From Lentisphaerota bacterium (GTDB lineage Bacteria > Verrucomicrobiota > Lentisphaeria > Victivallales > Victivallaceae): a stretch of DNA of 64,000 bases. This document shows positions 36,786-44,933 of the stretch, one piece after another. A program made the position numbers and the translations under genes. Location of the stretch: contig CP071032.1 of the NCBI GenBank assembly GCA_017134815.1, forward strand, positions 310,001-374,000, in the 5' to 3' direction. The notes under the pieces were generated by a model. That model ran no database searches. It was not told where the DNA came from and worked only from the letters and a program-made list of their open reading frames with translations. The stretch's first letter is position 1. Each line of letters opens with the position of its first letter.

Positions 36786-39700
36786 ATGGCTACTTATACT
36801 CAGGACAGTCGCAATCTTCAGGTTTTGATCAATGGGCTGGAAGGAGCAGATGACTCGGGTAATGACAAAGTGCTGCTGGCGGCAGTTCTGCCAGGAAGTT
36901 TTGAGGCATTGTCAGAGCCTTATCAGCTGCGTCTTCAACTGTTGTCTCCGGTTACCAGTTCAGCTCTGAAGGTTCAGGAGATGCTTGGGAAAAAAATTAC
37001 CGTCAAAATTATGCTGGAAAATAATCAGTGGCGCTATTTTGATGGGATTATCAACCAGTTTCAACTTCAGGGATATTACACTTACCAGACTCAGAACACA
37101 ACTGCTTTAAACAAAGATTTATACCAGTACCATGTCTTGATGACACCAAAGCTTGAACTGCTTAAACGTAATTGCGTTTATAAGGTTTTTCACAGTATGG
37201 ATGCAAAAGGTATTGTAAAGTCAATTCTGGGCTCATGGAATATTGACTTTGAGGATCAGACTTCCAGCGGTACCGGTGTTGCCGAAAAAAGCTATACGCT
37301 TGAGCAGGTATTCCAGTATGGGGAGTCAGATTTTAATTTTATTACAAGACTAATGGAGCGGGAAGGAATCTTTTATTCTTTTGTTCACGAAATGGATAAA
37401 AGCAATGTACCGCAGCATAAAATGATCCTGCAGGATATGAATACCGCTGACCGTGTGAAGTTAAGCTATGATCCGGAAGGTGCTGATAATGAAGTTCAGG
37501 TTTTTGAGCAGGGCGAAGAAATCGGGGCAAATTCAATACGTCTGGATGATTATGACTTCAGGGACGCTACTAAGTGGTTTTTCACTGGCGATGATCAAAT
37601 GATCGGGCAGAAAACTGATTTACATCAGGTTGCCGATATGATGCGTCTTGACAATCCTTATGCCCAGTTCAGCGAAACTGCCGAAGCCGGTGATGACGCT
37701 GATTACAGGACCAAACTGAAGACTATAGGGGCACAGCGGGAGCGGGCTGGACAGTTCAGATGGCGAGGCACGACCCGGAATCGCGGCCTTGAGGCCGGAA
37801 ACGGAATAACCCTTAACGGGTATATCAGTGGAGATGTTAACGGCTTGATTACCGGCTTATACTTTGAATTAAGTACAACTCCGTATGCCATTGAGGATGC
37901 TTCAGTAGTATCAGATTCTCAGTTCGGCTTTAATGCTGAATTTACGGCTCAGGATATAAGTGTGCCGTTCCGGCCGCAACTCACTGTAAAAGCTCCTGAG
38001 ATGGGGGAGGTCCAGTCTGCCAATGTTATAACAGTTGAGAATTTTCCGCCAACGGAAAAGAGATTCACTTATGATCTTGGCGGTAATATGATCTGGGTTA
38101 ACAGTGATACCTACCGGGTTAAAGTTCTTTTCAGATGGAATAACACTAAAGCCGACGGCAACCCTGATTATAATTCGATGTGGGCTTACGCTCGCTTTTC
38201 ACAACTGTGGGCAACTTCAAACAGTGGCAAGTTTGATATCCCCCGCAAGGGGCAGGAGGTTTTAATTACTTTCAGTAAGGGCAATCATGGTCAGCCCCTG
38301 GTGATTGGCAGTGCCTACAACAGCGCAATCGGCCCCCCGGCAGATCTTTCAGTATCGAGAGCTTATTATGCCAATGTACTGCGCAGTGCTGCAGTAACTC
38401 AGGAAGGCGGCAGTCAGGCATCAGGCGGACTGGCAATAACCCCGCCAGTACCATATACAGTTAATGAACTGGGGCAACAGTCGAATCAGCTGAATTACAA
38501 CGAAATTGGTATTTACTCAATGGACAACGGTTACTTTACCGACCCGGGCGATCAGTTTGAAAGTGAATTCTGGTATATAACTCAGTATCTTTTTCCAAGT
38601 GCTGCGCCGACACTTCAACAGCTGGTCAATGACGTTAGAAAACTTACTCAGGAGCAAGCCAGTACCGGTGGTGACACTACGGAACATTTTGAGGGAATAA
38701 ATCTTTACTCAAACAAAAGCGTATTCTGTCAGTCGACCCAGGATCAGATTTTCAATTCCGGCAAGGATATTTATATTCAAGCCAGAAATTCCATTCAAAT
38801 TCAAGTGGGCAGGGCAACTATAACCCTGAAGGATGAAGGTATTGTTGTACAATGTGCTGCCGGTACGCCAAATACTACAAAAGCATATATTTCTGACTAT
38901 CGCGGCTCTGATGTTAACCAGAGCGGACCTGGAGTTTCCTTACCGCTATTTAATTCCGCGCTTTCGGTTCTGCCGGGAAGAGCGGCAATGAGAGCTCCTA
39001 ATTGTTCTGTGTCAGGCATGTACAGTTCCTCAATGGGAACCTGGTTTGGCAGCAGTTTCAGCAGCTTTATCGGGAGCTCCAGCATTCGAGGTCTTACGAC
39101 ATCATTAAAGGCCGGTGCAAACTGGAGGAATGTTTTTACCGACATTCAAGGACTGGTGAATCAGGGCCTGAATGTAGTTAACACCAACGTCAGCGATTCG
39201 AAGGCAACCGTGGGGCTGGCATCTGCCCAGGCCGGCTCAGGACTTATTTCACAGGGTATGCTGATATACACGGTGATTGAAACAGTGGTGAGCAATGTGA
39301 AAGCTTTGCGAGGTTACTTCAGTCTGCGTTCTTCCTCCATTAACATGGAATATGATAAAGTAAAAGTTTCTACATCCGAGGCAAAAATAGATGGCTTGAA
39401 GGTGTCCAAGAACGGTAACTGGGTAGCTCCTTTTGCCGGAACCATAGAAGATTTGGCGGCAGCTGGCACAGGTGGCAACGGGCCGGCTGATGAAGCTGCA
39501 GACCAGTTAGTAAATTCTTTCCAGGATGTTGCCGATATGTCACAGGATGAAACAAATGTGGCAGAGAACCGTGAAAGATCAATTTCAGAGTCACATACAA
39601 ATGGTACCGAGACAGAGGCATCTGTAAACGAAAGTGAAGGTACGGTACAGGAAAGTGCGGTAAGCGGTGCCGAACAGCAGTTAAGTGCTTCGCAGACGGA

Positions 39701-39875
39701 AGGAGAACTTTCAAATCAAAGCACTACAGTAGATAATACTACGGCAAACGTAACCGAGACCGACGCTGCGGCTATGAATAACAACGTAGCGGGATTAGGA
39801 ACTCAGACCGATGGACTCTCTACTGAAACCGGCGGTATGGTGAGCAGTACTGATGGCTTGAATATAAATATATAA
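36786..39875 (+). CDS. tssI: T6SS spike protein VgrG, copy 3, with long C-terminal extension
   Basis: A 1029-residue VgrG, the most diverged of the three. Ring domain at 1-390 (YTQDSRNLQVLINGLEG), OB domain from about 432 (YRVKVLFRWNNT, IPRKGQEVLITFSKGNHGQP, VIGSAYN), needle to about 690 (EHFEGINLYSN, VGRATITLKDEGIVV), then the shared extension (MYSSSMGTWFGSSFSSFIG, GLTTSLKAG) and a heptad-type tail of 113 residues. GGGAG lies six bases before the ATG. The 22-base gap to the partner gene has a GGAGG site. No toxin motif is seen. Confidence 0.93.
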   Translation: MATYTQDSRNLQVLINGLEGADDSGNDKVLLAAVLPGSFEALSEPYQLRLQLLSPVTSSALKVQEMLGKKITVKIMLENNQWRYFDGIINQFQLQGYYTYQTQNTTALNKDLYQYHVLMTPKLELLKRNCVYKVFHSMDAKGIVKSILGSWNIDFEDQTSSGTGVAEKSYTLEQVFQYGESDFNFITRLMEREGIFYSFVHEMDKSNVPQHKMILQDMNTADRVKLSYDPEGADNEVQVFEQGEEIGANSIRLDDYDFRDATKWFFTGDDQMIGQKTDLHQVADMMRLDNPYAQFSETAEAGDDADYRTKLKTIGAQRERAGQFRWRGTTRNRGLEAGNGITLNGYISGDVNGLITGLYFELSTTPYAIEDASVVSDSQFGFNAEFTAQDISVPFRPQLTVKAPEMGEVQSANVITVENFPPTEKRFTYDLGGNMIWVNSDTYRVKVLFRWNNTKADGNPDYNSMWAYARFSQLWATSNSGKFDIPRKGQEVLITFSKGNHGQPLVIGSAYNSAIGPPADLSVSRAYYANVLRSAAVTQEGGSQASGGLAITPPVPYTVNELGQQSNQLNYNEIGIYSMDNGYFTDPGDQFESEFWYITQYLFPSAAPTLQQLVNDVRKLTQEQASTGGDTTEHFEGINLYSNKSVFCQSTQDQIFNSGKDIYIQARNSIQIQVGRATITLKDEGIVVQCAAGTPNTTKAYISDYRGSDVNQSGPGVSLPLFNSALSVLPGRAAMRAPNCSVSGMYSSSMGTWFGSSFSSFIGSSSIRGLTTSLKAGANWRNVFTDIQGLVNQGLNVVNTNVSDSKATVGLASAQAGSGLISQGMLIYTVIETVVSNVKALRGYFSLRSSSINMEYDKVKVSTSEAKIDGLKVSKNGNWVAPFAGTIEDLAAAGTGGNGPADEAADQLVNSFQDVADMSQDETNVAENRERSISESHTNGTETEASVNESEGTVQESAVSGAEQQLSASQTEGELSNQSTTVDNTTANVTETDAAAMNNNVAGLGTQTDGLSTETGGMVSSTDGLNINI
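39534..39872 (+). repeat. Heptad-repeat tail of VgrG 3
   Basis: Sixteen seven-residue units, for example NVAENRE, ASVNESE, GTVQESA, LSASQTE, TTVDNTT, ANVTETD, TDGLSTE, with Ser/Thr/Glu/Asn dominating and the aliphatic position less regular than in copies 1 and 2. It is the longest of the three tails. Confidence 0.65.
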
Positions 39876-39897
39876 TTTCAAATTCCTGGAGGAAATC

Positions 39898-41148
39898 ATG
39901 TCTTGGGACGGAAGAGGATTCAGCAAACCGCTTGTTTTACTTGAATATGAAACTGTTCAGGAAACTATTGAGCACAACGCTTATAAACCGGATGAAGATA
40001 TTGAAAGTTTCATTCACCCTGATATTACAACAGAGGAGTTTCTGGCTTCACTGGCAATTTCAGAAAAGTTGAAAGAAGCGTGTGATTACTTGTCTTCATC
40101 AGTAAACCGCCGGGTGGGAGTCTGGTGGGCCTATCGCTGCATTAAAGAGCTGCATAAAGAGATTGAGGAGGAAAATAAGAAGAATCCACTGCCTCCGAAG
40201 GAGCGCCGCAAGAAGGCTATAGATAAGAAAATCGCCGAATTGGGTGATATGAGTGAACTCAATGCTATAGAGAAACAAAATGAGGCAGCCGGAGCGAAAC
40301 TGAAGGAAAGCATGGGTAAGCTGGCAGCCCCGGACATGGCAGACAGCGATCCGATGAAAGCTCTTCATTCTAAAATACAAGGTGGGCTGGATAATGAACT
40401 CGGGAGTATGAATGCTGCAAAAAGTTCATTGGAAAAAATGATTAATGGAGCCTCGCCGGAGGTTAAAGCCGCCGCTCAAAGAAATTTTGACCAGTCAATG
40501 GTAATGTTCAAGGCAAAGCACGGCTTTGACTTTAAGGAACGGCTTGATTTTTTGATAAAGAAAGCAGTTTTTCCGCCGGAAATAAAGCCCGACAACTCAA
40601 AAGCCGAACAATATTTTGGTATTGTTGAGAGCCGGGTAAAAGCAACAAAGGATTTTATTGAAGGTGAGCTTAAAAAATATTTTCCACTTAAAATTCCAGG
40701 TTTGCCCAAAACTCCATCCAAACAAAAATATGATGAAGCCTTGAATGCGGCCAGAAGGTGGGTATTGACTCCAACGGATGAGAATGGCAAAATTGCTTGT
40801 GACATTGGAAATCCCGTTGCTCAGAAACCGGAAGGAGTATGTGCTCTAGCCGCTTACTGGAGCAGTACTGATTTAATGCCTGAAAGCAAGCATCCGGTTC
40901 CTCCTCCTCCCGGGCTGGCCGCAAAGGGCGTTTCTACTACAGTATATATGTGCGCTATGGCTGAAGGCGGCTCAAAGTCCTATGACGAACGTTACCTTGA
41001 TTATTATAAAATAGGTGTTGACTGTGCCTGCGGTATTGATACGTGGGATGAAGCCTGGAAGCCTGAAGATACTGTTATTGGAGAGGAATACGACTGGGAA
41101 GGCAAAAGCGGTTTCGGCAGAAACGGCGATGATGATTCCGGTGATTAG
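39898..41148 (+). CDS. VgrG-partner protein, copy 3 (unknown function)
   Basis: A 416-residue third paralogue. It keeps MSWDGRGFSKPLVLLEY, VNRRVGVWWAYRCIKE, FPLKIPGLPKTPSKQKYDEA, RWVLTPTDENGK, EGVCALAAYWSSTDLMPE, VYMCAMAEGG, YDERY, and a final SGFGRN, but has a Lys/Glu-rich middle and an Asp-rich tail (GDDDSGD). GGAGG lies five bases before the ATG. It closes the cassette array and is followed by a strong terminator. Confidence 0.87.
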   Translation: MSWDGRGFSKPLVLLEYETVQETIEHNAYKPDEDIESFIHPDITTEEFLASLAISEKLKEACDYLSSSVNRRVGVWWAYRCIKELHKEIEEENKKNPLPPKERRKKAIDKKIAELGDMSELNAIEKQNEAAGAKLKESMGKLAAPDMADSDPMKALHSKIQGGLDNELGSMNAAKSSLEKMINGASPEVKAAAQRNFDQSMVMFKAKHGFDFKERLDFLIKKAVFPPEIKPDNSKAEQYFGIVESRVKATKDFIEGELKKYFPLKIPGLPKTPSKQKYDEALNAARRWVLTPTDENGKIACDIGNPVAQKPEGVCALAAYWSSTDLMPESKHPVPPPPGLAAKGVSTTVYMCAMAEGGSKSYDERYLDYYKIGVDCACGIDTWDEAWKPEDTVIGEEYDWEGKSGFGRNGDDDSGD

Positions 41149-41176
41149 TATTTAAGGCTTAAAGGTGCAGGCAGGT

Positions 41177-41217
41177 CTATAATAACGCACCGGGTAAACC
41201 CCGGTGCGTTATTATAG
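41177..41217. terminator. Strong bidirectional hairpin terminator closing the T6SS array
   Basis: An 18-bp perfect stem: 41177-41194 pairs with 41200-41217 around a five-base loop (TAAAC). It lies between convergent genes (partner copy 3 on +, methyltransferase on -). The AT-rich outer stem supplies T residues on either strand. Confidence 0.88.
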
Positions 41218-41244
41218 ATTTCTATATAGCCATTATTCAGAGCC

Positions 41245-42018
41245 TTATGATCTTTCTGCAATAAGCATTACATGGCTGGAATTATCCGGCGAAAATTTAC
41301 TGAAATCTGTCCCGCCGTAGAGTTCAATTTTTTCGAAGCCGGTATCATGCAGATACTTTTTCATTTCAGTATATTGATAAGGGAAGAGACGAGTGCTGCT
41401 TAAATGTGATACCGGTTTTTGCCCGCTCCAGTTGATTGTCATAATATTAAAATTTACATAAGGATCCTCAAAGTCATAAAAGCGTATGAATTCATAGTCT
41501 CCACTTTTGCTGATACCGACAATACGTTCCCGCTTTTTAAGGATTGCAGCATAATTGAGCAGTGTTATAATCAGGTGTCCACCTGTAGAAAGGCTCTGGC
41601 GGCAGCCTTTCAGGGCAGAAAACAAATATTCATCCGGGAAAATATGTGGTACGGTATTGCCCATGCACAATACAGCATCAAAGGTTTCATCCAGGTTACA
41701 GGGCAGGGCCTCCATGGACGAAAGAATAAAATTTGCAGCTGTGTTACAGCTTTCTGCATTCTTTTTCGCGCCGGCAAGCATCTCTTCAGCGATATCGGCT
41801 CCGGTGGCTTTGCAGCCGCAGCGGGCCGCGGCAACGGTATAAGCACCTGTTCCACAGCCGGTGTCAAGAAGCGTTGATACCATGAAGCGCTTTTTAAGTT
41901 CGGTAATAAGCTTTTCGCCTTTCTTCAAAAGCTTTTCAAAAGGAAACATCGAATCATAAAGGCTGGAGATATTATTGTAAAACGAAGCATTTGCAGTTTG
42001 GTTCGGTGAATTACTCAT
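41245..42018 (-). CDS. Class I SAM-dependent methyltransferase
   Basis: A 257-residue cytoplasmic methyltransferase. The SAM site is LLDTGCGTGAYTVAAA (motif I), followed by ATGADIAEEML with the acidic residue for the ribose, AVLCMGNTVPHI, and GGHLIITLLNY. It resembles the Methyltransf_25/glycine-sarcosine-like group; the substrate is not evident. ATG 42018 overlaps the ferredoxin TGA (ATGA), so translation is probably coupled; a GAGGAGG sits 13 bases upstream. An upstream in-frame ATG at 42084 would lie inside the ferredoxin gene. Confidence 0.85.
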   Translation of the reverse strand: MSNSPNQTANASFYNNISSLYDSMFPFEKLLKKGEKLITELKKRFMVSTLLDTGCGTGAYTVAAARCGCKATGADIAEEMLAGAKKNAESCNTAANFILSSMEALPCNLDETFDAVLCMGNTVPHIFPDEYLFSALKGCRQSLSTGGHLIITLLNYAAILKKRERIVGISKSGDYEFIRFYDFEDPYVNFNIMTINWSGQKPVSHLSSTRLFPYQYTEMKKYLHDTGFEKIELYGGTDFSKFSPDNSSHVMLIAERS

Positions 42019-42218
42019 AAGATGGGTTTGACCTCCTCGATAAAAATTGATTCTAATGGGCAGTCCATCGCAGCAAGCATACATTTTTCGGAATAACCTG
42101 GCGGAACCGGATCCATTTTCAAAATGGCGATTCCATCGTTAATTTCGAAAATTTCAGGACAGATGCAACAACATCTGCCGCAACCTATACAGGTCACTGG
42201 ATCAATCTTGACTTTCAT
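42015..42218 (-). CDS. Small [4Fe-4S] ferredoxin
   Basis: A 67-residue monocluster ferredoxin. The motif CIGCGRCCCICPEIFE begins at residue 10; C10, C13 and C16 with the distant C in MDCPLESI are the likely cluster ligands, and the extra C17 and C18 are unusual. ATG 42218 has AGGAG five bases upstream. A longer reading from 42320 adds a non-homologous leader. It is coupled to the following methyltransferase gene by an ATGA overlap, which suggests, without proving, that the two work together. Confidence 0.87.
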   Translation of the reverse strand: MKVKIDPVTCIGCGRCCCICPEIFEINDGIAILKMDPVPPGYSEKCMLAAMDCPLESIFIEEVKPIL

Positions 42219-42452
42219 CTCTACTCCTGATTTGCTGATGTTATTAAACAGCTCAAAAAATTTTGTCTTGAAAGCAGGATTGAAAAATGCTATTTTCTGA
42301 AAATCAGAATGATACGACAACTCTCACTATAAAATAATATTTTAATCATGGAATTCAAATAAAGTTTACAGTAAATAATAATCTGCCGGTTTACCGGTTT
42401 TCTTTTTTACTGTCAGAATAACTCCATGAGGACTTAAATTCAGGCAGATGTA

Positions 42453-43772
42453 TTAGAAACTCATCGAGTGCGAAGAAACAAATTTTGAAAACCATTGTGC
42501 CTGCTTGGCTATGTCGTAAGAACCTTCAATACGCAGGCGGGCTTTTAATAAAATCTGTATCCTGAGATCGCTGTCATGCAGCAGGGTTTTGCAGGCTTCG
42601 GCAAATGCTTCAGGCTGATCTGGCGGAGCCAGTAAGCCGGTTTCAAGGTTTTCAACCAGTTCGGAAACAGCGCCGCAGTCTGTGCATACTGTCGGTAAAC
42701 CGATCGCCATTGCTTCTTTCATGCAGGTTGGAATAGAATCCCGCTCTCCGTTTTCAAGAATACGCGGTGCCAGCAGAAATAAGTCGGCTGCTTCCAGCAG
42801 CTTGGGGATTTCGTATCTTGGAATTATGCCGGGAAAAGAAACGTTATCACTTAAGCCAAGATCAGCGGCCATGGCTTCAAGAGGTTTCCTTGCCGGGCCT
42901 TCACCAACAACATTGTAAGAGAATTCAATTCCCTCTTCTTTCAAGCGCTGCATGGCACGTAGAATTGTGTCAATACCTTTTTTACGGGTGAGGGTGGCAA
43001 CCGTTATAAAATGATAAGGAGGTTCAGGCAGAGTGAAATCTTTGATAAAATCAAAAAGCTGCAGATCTATACCATTAAAAATTGACAGGAGAGCCGGTTT
43101 GTTTTTAATATTAGTCAACATCATTTCATAGATTGCTTTGCGGTCATAATTTGATAGGGTGAAAATATATTGACTCGCGCAAAGGGCTGGTTTCAGTCCC
43201 CTGAATTTTTTGATGAAAATTTCGCCAGGAAGTGCGGTGTAACTAAGCGGCATCCCTGATAAACTTGATGTCAAGTAAGAAGTTATAGCTGCGTCTGGGC
43301 TGCAGTGACTGTGAATATGGTCTATTCCGCGGTCAATAATATGTTGATTTACCAGCAGCATCGCATGCATATAATTTTTGATCAGCCGCAGAGAGCGAAA
43401 CGGATTTTTATGTAAATGCAGAAATGCACCTAAAGTTCGTACAGACCTTACCGGTGAAATCAAAAAGAACATCAGCATGGTAAAGAAGGCCTTAGGAAAT
43501 GCTTTAACCGGATTATCCAGATAATGGACTTTGGACTTCAGGCGTTCGGGGAATAACGCAAGGTCGTTTTCGCTTGGGCGGCAGATGGATATTATTCTGA
43601 GATAATATCCCATTTTTTCCATGATCTCTACCTGTTCAAGCAGAGTAGGGGCCTCCAGGTCAGGAAAGCGCTCCATTATTATGCATATCTTTTTTGAATT
43701 TTCACCCATAATAACGCAATAGCTCATTTTTTGTTCAACAAAAAAATCTGACAGCAATGACATTCTCTTCAT
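42453..43772 (-). CDS. Glycosyltransferase family 4-type protein
   Basis: A protein of up to 439 residues with a GT-B fold. The acceptor half includes HIHSHCSPDAAI; the donor half has ATLTRKKGIDTILRAM, VVGEGPARKPLE, FPGIIPRYEIPKLLEAAD and the conserved EX7E-like ERDSIPTCMKEAMAIGLP, typical of GT4 enzymes that build cell-envelope polysaccharide. The exact start is uncertain: ATGs at 43772, 43763, 43727 and 43709 are in frame and none has a good ribosome site. It stands alone, with no other glycan genes beside it. Confidence 0.88.
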   Translation of the reverse strand: MKRMSLLSDFFVEQKMSYCVIMGENSKKICIIMERFPDLEAPTLLEQVEIMEKMGYYLRIISICRPSENDLALFPERLKSKVHYLDNPVKAFPKAFFTMLMFFLISPVRSVRTLGAFLHLHKNPFRSLRLIKNYMHAMLLVNQHIIDRGIDHIHSHCSPDAAITSYLTSSLSGMPLSYTALPGEIFIKKFRGLKPALCASQYIFTLSNYDRKAIYEMMLTNIKNKPALLSIFNGIDLQLFDFIKDFTLPEPPYHFITVATLTRKKGIDTILRAMQRLKEEGIEFSYNVVGEGPARKPLEAMAADLGLSDNVSFPGIIPRYEIPKLLEAADLFLLAPRILENGERDSIPTCMKEAMAIGLPTVCTDCGAVSELVENLETGLLAPPDQPEAFAEACKTLLHDSDLRIQILLKARLRIEGSYDIAKQAQWFSKFVSSHSMSF

Positions 43773-44111
43773 TGTATAATTGGTTCTACCATCTAAGTAT
43801 GAGACAATTCCGGTGTCAAAATGTTCCAGTTTGTATTTATGTTATGTAGGTTTTGCTAATAGTTTTAGAAGCAGTTACATGAAAACAAGTTCAGTGAGAA
43901 ATAATTTCATCTGCAGGCCAATTTTCAAGCATTAGCTGTTTCCAGTATATGCTGGAAATCAAGTGCCTGCAAAACTCCAGCCGGTTTCAGTAAAATTCAG
44001 TGGAAAAACTGCCTCAATAGTTACTCCTCCAAACATCATTGATAGCCAGGCAACCTTATTTAGTTTGAATCTTATATATTAAAAGGTTTTGCTGTAAAAT
44101 GATTTATAACG
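43773..44111. other. Intergenic region, no gene seen
   Basis: AT-rich. A short inverted repeat TTTCCAG/CTGGAAA (43939-43945 with 43952-43958) is not followed by a T-run and is probably not a terminator. No gene with start and ribosome site is seen. Confidence 0.4.
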
Positions 44112-44813
44112 CTAGTCATTTAGATAAATCAAATGAGAGCAGTTGTCACATGATATGACTGCACCTTTTTTGGCTTCTGTCCAGGTTTGCGGAGTTATTT
44201 TAAGATGACAGCTGCCGCAAATTCCTGAAGCATTTACCTTTACCATGGGCGGGGTGCCTTTGGCCAGCAAGCGCTTGTACAGGCCGAGTACATTGCTTTC
44301 GATTTTGCACTCAAAGTCTTTGCGACTGTTTTGAAGGTTCTCTATCTGCTCTTTTATTTCGACTTCCATTTGTTTGAGTTCTTCTACTTCGTCAAGAAGG
44401 TTGCTTTTGTCGGCCTCAAACTGCTTTTCTTTAGCCTTAAAATTGTTTTTATGCTCTTCAAGCTGGTCAAGCAAAAGAATTTCTTCAGTTTCTTTTTCGC
44501 TGATTTTTTCTTTGAATTGATCAATTTCACTGAGCATGGCTTTAAATTCAGTATTTTTCTTGACCATTGAAGACTGCTGCTGCAGGTGTGAAATTTTTTC
44601 ATTCAGTTGGTTAATAGCAGATTCGGTCTGTTTAATAGCCAGTTCTGTATGTTGAAAATCGCCTTTTGCGTTGTGAAGGATTTCCTCTTCCCGCTGGATC
44701 TTATTCTGGATATCTTTGATTTCCTTCGGAAGCATTTTAAGACGCATCTTCAAATTAATGATTTGCATATCAACATCTTGTAATGCAAGTAAATTCTCGA
44801 TCCACTTTTTCAT
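44112..44813 (-). CDS. Coiled-coil protein with C-terminal C4 zinc ribbon (CdsZ-like family)
   Basis: A 233-residue protein, about 170 residues of uninterrupted coiled coil (Glu/Lys/Leu/Ile-rich, LLALQDVDMQI start) followed by a zinc ribbon with two Cys pairs (CGSCHLKI near 198 and SCDNCSHLIY near 221). This is the zf-RING_7 architecture found widely in bacteria and, in chlamydiae, in the type III secretion-associated protein CdsZ; most members have no known function. It lies just after ruvB on the same strand, about 120 bases downstream. There is no secretion gene beside it, so a role in secretion is not implied. Confidence 0.85.
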   Translation of the reverse strand: MKKWIENLLALQDVDMQIINLKMRLKMLPKEIKDIQNKIQREEEILHNAKGDFQHTELAIKQTESAINQLNEKISHLQQQSSMVKKNTEFKAMLSEIDQFKEKISEKETEEILLLDQLEEHKNNFKAKEKQFEADKSNLLDEVEELKQMEVEIKEQIENLQNSRKDFECKIESNVLGLYKRLLAKGTPPMVKVNASGICGSCHLKITPQTWTEAKKGAVISCDNCSHLIYLND

Positions 44814-44933
44814 CCGATTTGTCCTTCCTGGGTATATGCTCGTTAAAATCGAAATTATTCTTGTAATATAGCCTGTTACCGCGTTAAGTCCAAGTACTTG
44901 TTAAAACATAAGCTGTATTTTGCAGCATTGCCC

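Noticed and set aside
44112-44813. CdsZ-like zinc-ribbon protein as part of a type III system
   Set aside because: The family is widespread outside secretion loci and no type III gene is present here.
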